Assembly: GCF_032401055.1 (NCBI RefSeq)
Contig: NZ_CP135529.1
Location: 2,542,001-2,606,000 of the forward strand
Origin: Tardiphaga sp. 709
Lineage (GTDB): Bacteria; Pseudomonadota; Alphaproteobacteria; Rhizobiales; Xanthobacteraceae
Direction: 5' to 3'
Length of the DNA: 64,000 nt
Positions 15,321 to 23,947 of the stretch are shown here, piece by piece. The position numbers were made by a program, and so were the translations under genes. Under the pieces are notes generated by a model, which was not told the DNA's origin, did no database searches, and saw nothing but the letters and a program-made list of their open reading frames with translations. Each line of letters begins with the position of its first letter. Positions within the stretch are counted from its first letter, which is position 1.

Positions 15321-17741
15321 ATGCGCGTGAGAGTGCTGGTCGTTGCTTCGCTGTCGACGGGTCTTCTACCGGTTTCCGAAACGGTTTTTGCGCAAAGTCC
15401 TCCTGGAGAACCGCAAGTGCTGCCGCCGGTGGTGGTGTCCGCCCCTGCCGTCGCCAGCAAACGCGGCCCCCGGCGTCAGACGACCCAGCGGGTCACCACC
15501 GAGCGGCCCCGCACGGTCTATGTCTATCCGACCACGCCGACATCGCGTTCCGGCATCGACGTCGACAAGGTCACAGCAAGTATCAATTATGTCGATGCCC
15601 GCGCGATCGAACGCGCCAATTCCCTGAACGTCACGGATGCGCTGCAACAGCAAGTGCCCGGCATTCTGATCAACGAAGTCGCGGGCAATCCCTTCCAGCC
15701 CGACCTGCAATTTCGCGGTTTCGTGGCCTCGCCGGTGGCTGGTACGCCGCAGGGGCTCGCGGTGTATCAGAATGGCGTGCGCATCAACGAAGCCTTCGGC
15801 GACACCGTCAATTGGGACCTGATCCCGACAGCGGCAATCCGCTCGGTCAGCGTGGTCACCAACAATCCCGCCTTCGGCCTCAACGCGCTGGGCGGCGCGG
15901 TCAACATCCAGATGAAGGACGGCTTCAACTATCAGGGAGCCGAGCTCAGCACGATGGGCGGCTCGTTCGGCCGCATCCAGGGCTCGGCGCAATGGGGCAA
16001 GCAGGTCGAGGGATTCGCCGTCTATGGCGCGCTCGAAGGCCTGCATGAAAAGGGCTTCCGCAACTTCGCGACATCGGACGTCCGACGCTTTTACGGCGAT
16101 GTCGGCTATCGCAGCGACAGCAGCGAATTTCACCTCAATATGGGCGTCGCCAACAACAAATTCGGCGCCTCGGCCACTGTTCCGGTCGAGCTGCTGCAGC
16201 AGAATTACGGCGCCACCTATACGACGCCGCAGACCGCGAACAACCGCGTCGGCTATCTCAATTTCACTGGAAAGGTCGAGGCGACGCCGACCTGGACGGT
16301 GGAGGCGGCAGCGCATCTTCGCTTCTTCCGCAACAAGACCCAGGATGGCAATCCGACCGGCACCCAGCCCTGCGAAGATCCGACCCTTCTGTGTTTCGGC
16401 AATGATGACACGCCGGCCAATGGCCTGAACGGCGCGCAACTCGCCAATCCCTTCGCGCCCGGCGCGGTTCTTGGCGAGAATGATCGCACCTCGACGCGCT
16501 CGACCACGGTGGGCGGCTCCCTGCAGGCGACCAATACCGATCAGCTCTTCGGTCATGACAACCGCTTCGTCGTCGGCGCCAGCTATTCGTCCAGCGTCAG
16601 CCAGTTCACGGCCAGCGCCGAACTCGGCACGATCGGCCCGGATTACATCGTCACCGGCAGCGGGATTTCCCTCGGTCAGTCCGGCGATCCGATCGCGATC
16701 GGCCCGGTGTCGCTGCGCACCACCAATCGCTATGGCGGCATTTACGCGCTCGACACGTTCGATGTGACCAATGCCTTTTCGATTACCGGCGGCGGTCGCT
16801 TCAACACCGCGCAGATCGTGCTCGAGGATCAGATCGGCACCGCGCTCAACGGTGACCACACGTTCAATCGCTTCAATCCGATCATCGGCGGCACCTACAA
16901 GATCACGCCTGAGCTGACCGCCTATGCCGGCTATTCGGAAGCCAACCGCGCGCCGACCCCGCTGGAACTCGGCTGCGCCGACCCCGCCAATCCCTGCATC
17001 GTCGGCGCCTTCCTGATCTCCGATCCGCCGCTCAAGCAGGTGGTTTCGCATACGATAGAAGCCGGTCTGCGTGGCACCAAGGAGCTGAATGCCGGCACGC
17101 TGGGCTGGAAGCTCGGCGCGTTCCGCGCCACCAACAACGACGACATTCTCGCGATCCCGAGCCCGGTGCTGCAAGGCTACGGCTATTTCCAGAATGTGGG
17201 CTCGACGCGCCGGCAGGGCATCGAAGCGGAAGTCACGCTGCGTGCGCCGACCCTGCAGCTCTATGCCAGCTATGCCTTCGTCGATGCGCGTTTCCTTGAT
17301 GCGCTCGCCATCGGATCGAACAGCCCGTTCAAGGATGACAACGGCAACGTCCAGATCCTGCCCGGCAACCAGATCCCGGCGATCCCGCGTCACCGCGTCA
17401 AGGCCGGGTTCGACTATGCGGTGACTGACGCTTTCAAGGTCGGGGCTGATGCGCTGTTCGTCAGCAGCCAGTATTTCGTCGGTGACGATTCCAACCAGGC
17501 GCCGAAACTTGAAGCCTATACCGTGTTCAATGCCCATGCGTCGTATCAGATCGACAAATCCGTGCAGGTCTTCGCCCGCGTCGACAACGTCCTCGACCGG
17601 CGCTATTCGACCTACGGGACTTTCTTCGAGACCGACTCGGTGCCGAATTTTGCCAATGGCGGCGCTCAGTTCACGGACGCACGTTCGGTCAGCCCGGCGC
17701 GGCCGCGCGCCTTCTATGCCGGTGTGAAGGTCAGGTTCTGA
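15321..17741 (+). CDS. TonB-dependent outer-membrane receptor
   Basis: An 806-residue receptor. The ATG at 15321 starts a signal peptide ending Thr-Val-Phe-Ala-Gln. A 60-residue Pro/Arg-rich linker is followed by the plug domain (Val-Thr-Asp-Ala-Leu-Gln-Gln-Gln-Val-Pro-Gly near residue 110, Gly-Leu-Asn-Ala-Leu-Gly-Gly-Ala-Val-Asn near 190). The beta-barrel then runs to a terminal Val-Lys-Val-Arg-Phe. The absence of heme or siderophore partner genes and the position beside quinoprotein accessory and sensor genes make uptake of a lanthanide chelate or of PQQ itself the most attractive roles, by analogy with LutH and PqqU. This is inference; the sequence alone does not reveal the ligand. It converges on the DUF1232 gene with a 13-base gap. 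Confidence 0.88.
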   Translation: MRVRVLVVASLSTGLLPVSETVFAQSPPGEPQVLPPVVVSAPAVASKRGPRRQTTQRVTTERPRTVYVYPTTPTSRSGIDVDKVTASINYVDARAIERANSLNVTDALQQQVPGILINEVAGNPFQPDLQFRGFVASPVAGTPQGLAVYQNGVRINEAFGDTVNWDLIPTAAIRSVSVVTNNPAFGLNALGGAVNIQMKDGFNYQGAELSTMGGSFGRIQGSAQWGKQVEGFAVYGALEGLHEKGFRNFATSDVRRFYGDVGYRSDSSEFHLNMGVANNKFGASATVPVELLQQNYGATYTTPQTANNRVGYLNFTGKVEATPTWTVEAAAHLRFFRNKTQDGNPTGTQPCEDPTLLCFGNDDTPANGLNGAQLANPFAPGAVLGENDRTSTRSTTVGGSLQATNTDQLFGHDNRFVVGASYSSSVSQFTASAELGTIGPDYIVTGSGISLGQSGDPIAIGPVSLRTTNRYGGIYALDTFDVTNAFSITGGGRFNTAQIVLEDQIGTALNGDHTFNRFNPIIGGTYKITPELTAYAGYSEANRAPTPLELGCADPANPCIVGAFLISDPPLKQVVSHTIEAGLRGTKELNAGTLGWKLGAFRATNNDDILAIPSPVLQGYGYFQNVGSTRRQGIEAEVTLRAPTLQLYASYAFVDARFLDALAIGSNSPFKDDNGNVQILPGNQIPAIPRHRVKAGFDYAVTDAFKVGADALFVSSQYFVGDDSNQAPKLEAYTVFNAHASYQIDKSVQVFARVDNVLDRRYSTYGTFFETDSVPNFANGGAQFTDARSVSPARPRAFYAGVKVRF

Positions 17742-17754
17742 CGGACCTGGGCGA

Positions 17755-18156
17755 TCAGGCCCGCGTCCAGTAGCGATAGCCGAGCCACCCGAGCAGGAGT
17801 GCGCTCGCAAGCCACAACACGATGATGGCGATCATGCCCGATCTGCTGGTCGGGCGTTCTGCAGCCTCGCGCGCCTTGATCCGGTACTCCGCCATCACCT
17901 CGCTTGGGACCAGCGCCACCACGAGCCAGATGCCCAGCGGCACGATGATCAGGTCGTCGAGATAGCCAAGGACCGGCACGAAGTCCGGAATGAGATCGAT
18001 CGGCGACAGCGCATAGGCGGCGACAGCGATCGCGAGAACTTTCGCAAACCATGGCACCCGCGGATCGCGCGCGGCGAGATAGACGGCATGCGTGTCCGTC
18101 TTGATCTGTCGTGCCCAGCTTTTGATCCGCGTCAACATGAATGCGTCGTATCGCAC
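17755..18156 (-). CDS. YkvA family DUF1232 membrane protein
   Basis: A 133-residue protein with the DUF1232 core: Arg-Asp-Pro-Arg-Val-Pro-Trp, a helix, then Ala-Leu-Ser-Pro-Ile-Asp-Leu-Ile-Pro-Asp-Phe and Gly-Tyr-Leu-Asp-Asp near residue 65. A C-terminal transmembrane helix ends in Tyr-Arg-Tyr-Trp-Thr. The GTG at 18156 has AAGGTG at a good distance; the ATG at 18138 is the alternative. The family is widespread and of unknown function, probably membrane associated. It converges on the TonB receptor gene and diverges from the acyl-CoA dehydrogenase gene. No link to the quinoprotein island is apparent. Confidence 0.9.
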   Translation of the reverse strand: MRYDAFMLTRIKSWARQIKTDTHAVYLAARDPRVPWFAKVLAIAVAAYALSPIDLIPDFVPVLGYLDDLIIVPLGIWLVVALVPSEVMAEYRIKAREAAERPTSRSGMIAIIVLWLASALLLGWLGYRYWTRA

Positions 18157-18343
18157 AAGTCACCTTCAGGATAGTCATTGATAATGCTGGAGAAGTTGAC
18201 GGATCTTGCTTCCCCCTACGGAGGCCCGGATCTTCCTGCCCCAGCCACAGCCAGCCCCGGATGCGCCCTTTGGCGTGTTGAGGGGCCGCCCGTTTCGTGG
18301 GAAGACGGCGGAAAGCTGAAAGAATTTCCGGGAGCAAGATGCC

Positions 18344-20125
18344 ATGACCTACCGAGCACCGATCAACGACATGCTGCTGGCCCTCAATCACGGCGCCGGC
18401 CTGCAGGCGGCCCTGAAAGCCGGGCATTATGGCGATTTCGACGCCGATATGACCGCTGCGGTGCTCGAAGAGGCCGGCCGCTTTGCCAGTGACGTTCTGG
18501 CGCCGCTCAATACGGTGGGCGACAAGAACGGCATCAAGCTCGCAGATAACAAAGTCACCACCGCCCCCGGCTGGCCGGATGCCTATGCGCGCTGGACCGC
18601 CGCCGGCTGGAACGGCGTCTCCGGTCCCGAGGCCTTCGGCGGACAGGGCCTGCCGCTGGCCGTCAATGCCGTCTGCACCGAAATCTGGAGCGCGTCGAAT
18701 ATCGCCTTCGGCCTCTGCCCGCTGCTGACGCTGTCGGCCATCGAAGCACTCGATGCCCATGGCAGCGACGAGCTGAAAAAGATCTATCTGGAGAAGCTGG
18801 TCACCGGCGAATGGACCGGCACCATGCAGCTCACCGAGCCGCAGGCCGGCTCCGATGTTGGCGCGCTGCGCTCGCGTGCCGAGCGCCAGGCGGACGGCAG
18901 CTATCGCATCTCCGGCACCAAGATCTTCATTACCTATGGCGATCACGACATGACCGATAACATCGTGCATTTCGTGCTTGCGCGATTGCCCGATGCCCCC
19001 GCCGGTACCAAGGGCATCTCGCTATTCCTGATTCCAAAATTTCTCGTCAATGCCGACGGCTCGCTCGGCGAACGTAACGACATCCATGCGTCAGGCGTCG
19101 AGCACAAGCTCGGCATGCACGCCTCGCCCACCTGCACCATGACCATGGGCGACAAGGGCGGCGCCATTGGCTACCTGATCGGCGAGGAAAATCGCGGCAT
19201 GCTGTGCATGTTCACGATGATGAACCAGGCCCGGCTCGGCGTCGGCCTTGAAGGCGTCGGCATTGCCGACCGCGCCTATCAGCAGGCGCTGGCTTTTGCG
19301 CAGGAGCGTAAACAAGGCCGCGGCATCGGTAGCAAGACCGCCGGCATGGACCCGATCATCGTGCATCCCGACGTCAAGCGCATGCTGATGCAGATGCGCT
19401 CGCTCACCGCCGCTGCGCGCACCATCTGCTACGCCACCGCCGTGGCGCTCGACGTGGCCGCGCGTTCGCCCGACGCCAAGGTGCGCACCGAAGCGGCGGC
19501 ACGCGGCGCCCTGCTGACGCCAATCGCCAAGGCCTTCTCCACGGATATCGGCAATGAAGTGACGTCATTGGGCGTGCAGATCCATGGCGGCATGGGCTTC
19601 ATCGAGGAGACCGGCGCGGCACAGCACTACCGCGATGCGCGCATCACCGCGATCTATGAAGGCACCAACGGTATCCAGTCGATCGATCTCGTCACGCGAA
19701 AACTCGCGGCATCAGGCGGCGAAGCGGTCTGGGCGTTGATCGAGGAGCTCTCCGGCATCGTCAGCCGCGTCGAGGCCTCCAACGATCCCGGTTTCGGCAC
19801 CACCGGCGCAAAACTCCGCGACGCGCTCGGCTCGCTGGAGCGTTCGAGCAAGTGGCTGCTGGAGAAGCTGGCCTCGGCGCCGAACGACGCACTGTCCGGC
19901 GCCACGCCCTATCTGCGGCTGTTCGGCTCCGCGCTCGGCGGCTGCATGCTGGCTAACGAGGCGCTTGCAGCGCGCGACATCGACGGCGGCAGCGATGCGA
20001 CGCGTTATGTCACACTGGCGCGGTTCTTCGCCGAGAATGTTGCAGTGCAGGCTGGTTCGCTTGAACGCACCGTGATGGACTCCAGTGAATCCGTGATGTC
20101 GGCCGATGCCGTTTTGCTGGCATAA
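18344..20125 (+). CDS. Acyl-CoA dehydrogenase, long (about 590 residue) form
   Basis: A 593-residue FAD-dependent acyl-CoA dehydrogenase of the longer class with an N-terminal cap and a C-terminal extension, related to DmdC-like and FadE-like enzymes. FAD-binding signatures include Met-Gln-Leu-Thr-Glu-Pro-Gln-Ala-Gly-Ser-Asp near residue 165. The catalytic-base region is Ile-Tyr-Glu-Gly-Thr-Asn-Gly-Ile-Gln near residue 440, and a Gly-Gly-Met-Gly-Phe-Ile-Glu-Glu stretch precedes it. It oxidises acyl-CoA to enoyl-CoA in the cytoplasm and passes electrons to ETF. The enoyl-CoA hydratase gene follows 106 bases downstream on the same strand, so the two probably act in sequence. Chain-length preference cannot be read from the sequence. 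GGAG lies upstream of the ATG. Confidence 0.92.
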   Translation: MTYRAPINDMLLALNHGAGLQAALKAGHYGDFDADMTAAVLEEAGRFASDVLAPLNTVGDKNGIKLADNKVTTAPGWPDAYARWTAAGWNGVSGPEAFGGQGLPLAVNAVCTEIWSASNIAFGLCPLLTLSAIEALDAHGSDELKKIYLEKLVTGEWTGTMQLTEPQAGSDVGALRSRAERQADGSYRISGTKIFITYGDHDMTDNIVHFVLARLPDAPAGTKGISLFLIPKFLVNADGSLGERNDIHASGVEHKLGMHASPTCTMTMGDKGGAIGYLIGEENRGMLCMFTMMNQARLGVGLEGVGIADRAYQQALAFAQERKQGRGIGSKTAGMDPIIVHPDVKRMLMQMRSLTAAARTICYATAVALDVAARSPDAKVRTEAAARGALLTPIAKAFSTDIGNEVTSLGVQIHGGMGFIEETGAAQHYRDARITAIYEGTNGIQSIDLVTRKLAASGGEAVWALIEELSGIVSRVEASNDPGFGTTGAKLRDALGSLERSSKWLLEKLASAPNDALSGATPYLRLFGSALGGCMLANEALAARDIDGGSDATRYVTLARFFAENVAVQAGSLERTVMDSSESVMSADAVLLA

Positions 20126-20231
20126 ACCGTCGCCCACCATATCGGCCGCAGCGGATTGATGTAATATCCGGCAGAGGAAACGCGGCAGCCGCGCTTTTTG
20201 CGGGGCGCTTGGGCTATGCCAGGGAATTGAC

Positions 20232-20993
20232 ATGACCGAACATCTGATCGTGACCGACGAAGAGGCCACGCGCGTGATCACGCTGCGCCGGCCTGAAAAG
20301 AAGAACGCGCTGACGCAGGACATGTATCACGCCATGTCGGACGCGATCGACACCGCGCAGAACAATCCCGATATCCGCTGCATGATCATCACCGGCGGCT
20401 CCGGCGCCTTCACCGCGGGCAACGACCTGCAGGATTTTCTGAAGGACAGCGCCGAAAAGGCCGAGGCCCCACGCGCGTCGAACGCCGTGAAATTTCTGTA
20501 TTCGCTGGCGCAGAACACCAAGCCGATCATCGCCGCGGTGGATGGCATTGCCATCGGCATCGGCACGACCATGCTGTTCCACTGCGACTATGTGCTAGCC
20601 TCGACCACCGCAACCTTCTCAACGCCGTTCATCCATCTCGGCCTGGTGCCGGAAGCCGCTTCCAGCCTGCTGTTCCCGCGCACCATGGGTCATCAGCGGG
20701 CCTTCGCCGCGCTGGTGATGGGCCGCACGATGACGGCGGAAGATGGCCAAGCCGCCGGTTTCATCAACGAAATCGTGCCGCCCGGTCACACCGAAGTCGA
20801 GGCGCGCAAGGTCGCCCGCGAAATTTGCGCCCTGCCGGTGGAAGCCGTGGCAATCTCGCGCCGGCTGCTGAAGCTCCCGCCCGAGGATCTCACGCGGCGC
20901 ATCGATCAGGAGAGCCATCTGTTCGGCGAGCGCATGAAGTCGCAGGAGGCGAGCGCGGCGTTCAAGGCGTTCTTCGCGCGCAAGAAGGCGTAG
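20232..20993 (+). CDS. Enoyl-CoA hydratase / crotonase family protein
   Basis: A 253-residue crotonase-fold enzyme. The first oxyanion-hole segment is Ala-Phe-Thr-Ala-Gly-Asn-Asp-Leu near residue 58 and the second is Asp-Gly-Ile-Ala-Ile-Gly-Ile-Gly-Thr-Thr near residue 105. Pro-Glu-Ala-Ala-Ser-Ser near residue 135 supplies a candidate acidic residue, as in hydratases and isomerases. It probably adds water to, or isomerises, enoyl-CoA made by the dehydrogenase encoded just upstream. The exact substrate is unknown, since crotonases range from hydratase to isomerase. The C-terminus is Lys-rich, typical of the short bacterial forms. It precedes a palindromic repeat pair. Confidence 0.9.
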   Translation: MTEHLIVTDEEATRVITLRRPEKKNALTQDMYHAMSDAIDTAQNNPDIRCMIITGGSGAFTAGNDLQDFLKDSAEKAEAPRASNAVKFLYSLAQNTKPIIAAVDGIAIGIGTTMLFHCDYVLASTTATFSTPFIHLGLVPEAASSLLFPRTMGHQRAFAALVMGRTMTAEDGQAAGFINEIVPPGHTEVEARKVAREICALPVEAVAISRRLLKLPPEDLTRRIDQESHLFGERMKSQEASAAFKAFFARKKA

Positions 20994-21008
20994 GTGCTGG
21001 CTTCTCTT

Positions 21009-21083
21009 AACCTCTCCCCGCTCCCGTGCGAAGCGCAGCTTCGCTAGGCGGGGAGAGGTCACCGCGTCTTCGCGGCGGGTGAG
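21009..21083. repeat. Palindromic intergenic repeat, first half of an inverted pair
   Basis: The stretch starts CCTCTCCCCGC and contains a hairpin with CGGGGAGAGG, followed by GCGGGTGAGGGG. A second, inverted copy begins at 21229. Such REP-like elements are scattered between genes in Bradyrhizobium-type genomes (general knowledge). Here it lies just after the enoyl-CoA hydratase stop. Confidence 0.75.
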
Positions 21084-21173
21084 GGGCATGGCACCATGCC
21101 AGCATCGATGGAGATCTCGCGGATCACATCGCTGTCGCACTGAGACGCCAAAGTCCTCAATCATCGATACAAG

Positions 21174-22961
21174 ATGCTCAAAATCATGCGACCCGATAGC
21201 TCTCCCGAATGGCAATGCCCTTGCGCCGCCCCTCACCCGGATCGCAAGAGCGATCCGACCTCTCCCCGTAAAGCACGGGGAGAGGTTAAGAATGCAGCGC
21301 TCGCTGCGTGCACTGTTCTAGCTGGCGCACTATTGTGTGTAGCGCCGGCCGCCCACGCCCAGACCCCCGCATCTCCCGTCGACATCACCGTCCTTGCCAT
21401 CAACGACTTCCACGGCAATCTGCGCCCTGCCCCCGGCGGCATCACCATCGACGATCCCGCCGATAGGACGAAGAAGATCACCGTGCCCGCGGGCGGCGCG
21501 GAGCATATGGCGACGCTGGTCAAGCAGCTCCGCGCTGGCAAGGCGAACAGCGTGTTCGTCGCTGCCGGCGACCTGATCGGCGCCAGCCCATTTCTCTCCG
21601 CGCTGTTCCATGACGAACCGACCATCGAAGCACTGTCGATGATGGGCCTTGAGATCGCCTCGGTCGGCAATCACGAATTCGACGAAGGGCGCGAGGAGCT
21701 GCTGCGTATGCAGAACGGCGGCTGCCATCCCGTCGATGGCTGCCAGGGTCCGCATCCCTTTGCCGGCGCGACGTTCAACTATCTCGCCGCCTCCACCATT
21801 GATACCAAGACCGGCAAGCCACTGCTGCCGTCCTATCAGATCAAGACATTCGACGACATTCCCGTCGCCTTCATCGGGCTCACGCTGAAAGGTACGCCCG
21901 GCCTCGTCGCGCCGCCCGGCATTGCCGGCCTCGAATTCAGGGACGAAGCCGACACCGTCAACGCACTGGTGCCCGAACTGAAGGCCAAAGGTGTCGAAGC
22001 CATCGTGGTGCTGATCCACGAAGGCGGCTTCCCCACCGGCGACTACAATGAATGTCCGGGTATTTCCGGACCAATCGTCGATATCGTGAAGAAGTTCGAC
22101 AAGGCGGTCGATGTCGTGGTCAGTGGTCACACCCACCGCGCCTATACCTGCCAGATCGACGGGCGCCTCGTCACCTCGGGCGACAAATACGGCACGCTGG
22201 TCACCACCATCGATCTCAAGCTCGACCGCACGACGCGCGATGTCATCAGCGCGAAGGCCGACAACGTCATCGTGCGGACGGCAACCTATGCCGCAGATCC
22301 CACCCAGACGGCCTTGCTTGCCGCCTATGACAAGGTTGCCGCGCCCATTGCCAGTCGCCCTGCCGGATCGGTCACCGCAACGCTGTCGCGCATGCCCGAC
22401 ATGACGACCGGCGAAAGCCCGCTGGGCGATATCATCGCCGACGCACATCTCGCCGCGACATCGGCCGGCAATCTCGGCGCCGCCGTGATCGCCTTCACCA
22501 ATCCCGGCGGCATCCGCGCCGACATCACCAAATCGGCAGACGGCAGCGTGACCTATGGCGACGTCTTCGCAGCGCAGCCGTTCCGCAATCAGTTGGTGAC
22601 GCTGACGCTCACAGGCGCGCAGATCAAGGCGATGCTCGAGCAGCAATGGATCACGCCGAGCCGGCCCCGCATCCTGCAGGTGTCGAAAGGCTTCAGCTAC
22701 GCGTGGGATAACACGGCGGCGGCGGGTCAGCGCGTCCCGCCCGAGCGCATGATGCTGGATGGCAAGGTGATCGATCCCACGGCCAATTATCGCGTCACCG
22801 TGAACGGCTTTCTGGCCGTCGGCGGCGATGGCTTCACGGTATTGAAAGAGGGCCGGGAGCCGCTGGTCGGCGTCTACGATGTCGATGCGCTGAACGCTTA
22901 CATGAAGGCCAACAGCCCGGTGTCGCCGATGCCGCTGGGGCGGATTGCGCGGGTGGATTAG
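21174..22961 (+). CDS. Periplasmic bifunctional metallophosphatase / 5'-nucleotidase (UshA-like)
   Basis: A 595-residue calcineurin-like phosphoesterase with a C-terminal 5'-nucleotidase domain. Metal-binding motifs are Asn-Asp-Phe-His-Gly-Asn near residue 75, Ala-Ala-Gly-Asp-Leu-Ile-Gly near 126, Gly-Asn-His-Glu-Phe-Asp-Glu near 162 and Ser-Gly-His-Thr-His-Arg near 318. The substrate-binding domain shows Thr-Asn-Pro-Gly-Gly-Ile-Arg and ends with Gly-Gly-Asp-Gly-Phe-Thr. It probably dephosphorylates extracellular nucleotides. The signal core (Ala-Ala-Leu-Ala-Ala-Cys-Thr-Val-Leu, cleavage after Ala-His-Ala) is preceded by about 35 residues encoded by a repeat element. No in-frame start lies closer, so 21174 or 21186 must be used. 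An alternative is that the gene was damaged at its 5' end by the repeat. Confidence 0.88.
   Translation: MLKIMRPDSSPEWQCPCAAPHPDRKSDPTSPRKARGEVKNAALAACTVLAGALLCVAPAAHAQTPASPVDITVLAINDFHGNLRPAPGGITIDDPADRTKKITVPAGGAEHMATLVKQLRAGKANSVFVAAGDLIGASPFLSALFHDEPTIEALSMMGLEIASVGNHEFDEGREELLRMQNGGCHPVDGCQGPHPFAGATFNYLAASTIDTKTGKPLLPSYQIKTFDDIPVAFIGLTLKGTPGLVAPPGIAGLEFRDEADTVNALVPELKAKGVEAIVVLIHEGGFPTGDYNECPGISGPIVDIVKKFDKAVDVVVSGHTHRAYTCQIDGRLVTSGDKYGTLVTTIDLKLDRTTRDVISAKADNVIVRTATYAADPTQTALLAAYDKVAAPIASRPAGSVTATLSRMPDMTTGESPLGDIIADAHLAATSAGNLGAAVIAFTNPGGIRADITKSADGSVTYGDVFAAQPFRNQLVTLTLTGAQIKAMLEQQWITPSRPRILQVSKGFSYAWDNTAAAGQRVPPERMMLDGKVIDPTANYRVTVNGFLAVGGDGFTVLKEGREPLVGVYDVDALNAYMKANSPVSPMPLGRIARVD
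21229..21298. repeat. Inverted copy of the palindromic repeat, inside the 5'-nucleotidase reading frame
   Basis: CCCCTCACCCG followed by a CCTCTCCCCG / CGGGGAGAGG hairpin. It is the reverse complement arrangement of the copy at 21009-21083. The pair encloses about 145 bases and resembles a REPIN-type doublet. It encodes the segment His-Pro-Asp-Arg to Gly-Glu-Val-Lys of the downstream protein. Confidence 0.75.
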
Positions 22962-22985
22962 GGCAACGACGGTCTGCGCCAGGCT

Positions 22986-23128
22986 GTCATTCCGAGGCGT
23001 TCGCTCGTCATTCCGGGGCGCGGCCGGCACTTGCCGGACGCGAACCCGGAATCCCGAAATGTTTTGCGCTGAACATGTCGAGATTCCGGGTTCGCGTGCG
23101 CGAAGGCGCGCCCGCGCCCCGGAATGAC
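22986..23128. repeat. Long imperfect hairpin repeat (GTCATTCCGGGGC type)
   Basis: The left arm TCATTCCGGGGCGCGG and CGCGAACCCGGAATC is mirrored by GATTCCGGGTTCGCG and GCCCCGGAATGA on the right, around a centre near 23062. It could form a long stem in RNA or single-stranded DNA. The type is a known class of dispersed intergenic repeat in related genomes (from memory). Confidence 0.8.
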
Positions 23129-23777
23129 GAGTATGGGGCGGGGTAGCACCCTAATATTCCTATATCCCATTGACAGTATCCCTATCTTGATTATATTCCC
23201 CTTCGTCCTGCCCCACCGAGAGGGGCGATCGCGATCGTCACGTTCGCGGGGTGGGATGCGGTGGACGCCGGAGATGCGGCGTTACGCGGTTCATGGGGGA
23301 CGTCTGTCTTCGGGCAGGACGGATCTGCGCCAGCACTGCCACTGGCAAGGAGACGGCTGGCCTTGGGATGGAAAGACCCCTGGACAGTGTGACGGACGAC
23401 CAACTCGAAACGCGTCCGGCTTACTCGCTTGAGGCTCCCTGTCCCTCCGCCGTGGGACCATCATTTTGGTGATCGGACCGTTCGCCAAGGCAAAGTGCAA
23501 GCAGGCTGAAAAAACACCGCATGCGGAACGTCGGGCACTCGCTCGGCGCCTCCGAAAGTCCTGATGCACTCACAATTGCGGAAGACCGCATTCGCATCAG
23601 GCCCAAGGGTGCAACGGGCACCCGGCGTTCCGCACGCCCTCTCACAGGGGGCGGGAATGCAAGCGACGACGGCGCCCCCGCGCCGCAAACAATGGGGGCG
23701 ATGACGCATGTCTGAAGCACAGTGGCTGTTTGAAATTCGAATAGGCAACGACGCGCAGCCGTCATCGCATACTCAGC

Positions 23778-23871
23778 CGTCATGCGCGGGCTTGTCCCGC
23801 GTATCCACGTCTTGGCCGCAAAAAGAGGAAGACGTGGATGGCCGGGACAAGCCCGGCCATGACGTGGGGGA
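23778..23871. repeat. Palindromic intergenic repeat (GTCATGC..CCGGGC type), copy 1
   Basis: About 94 bases: CGTCATGCGCGGGCTTGTCC at the start, GTATCCACGTCTT in the middle, then GACGTGGATGGCCGGGACAAG and GGCCATGACGTGG. A closely similar element lies at 49586-49673. Each half is itself a hairpin (GCGGGCTTGTCCCGC; GCCGGGACAAGCCCGGC). Confidence 0.85.
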
Positions 23872-23947
23872 AAGGTCTGAGATCATCGCGAAGTTCGCTT
23901 CGCGCCGTCCGGCCATGACGATCATTAAATTGAACGGCCTCCACCTT

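Larger units (their letters stand above)
22962..23947. other. Repeat-rich gene desert of about 1 kb
   Basis: No open frame here has a convincing start, composition or motif. Short frames overlap on both strands and are rich in Arg, Pro and Ser. The stretch contains a long hairpin element (22986-23128), about 600 bases of unassigned sequence (23130-23770) that look like the long repetitive intergenic segments of Bradyrhizobium-type genomes, and a GTCATG-type palindromic repeat (23778-23871). No tRNA or obvious structured RNA was seen. Confidence 0.7.

Noticed and set aside
15366-17810. 814-codon open frame antisense to the TonB receptor
   Set aside because: It mirrors the receptor gene, has no family motifs and a composition typical of the reverse frame in high-GC DNA.
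17714-18970. 418-codon frame on the minus strand
   Set aside because: Spans three real genes, including antisense to the acyl-CoA dehydrogenase; no recognisable domain.
21330-23030. 566-codon frame antisense to the 5'-nucleotidase
   Set aside because: Shadow of a strongly motif-supported gene.
22986-23871. CRISPR array
   Set aside because: The repeats are single long palindromes of different kinds, not short direct repeats with regular spacers.
23708-23947. tRNA or other structured RNA in the gene desert
   Set aside because: No tRNA arms or TPsiC-like GGTTCRA box in a cloverleaf context was found; the hairpins are explained by repeats.
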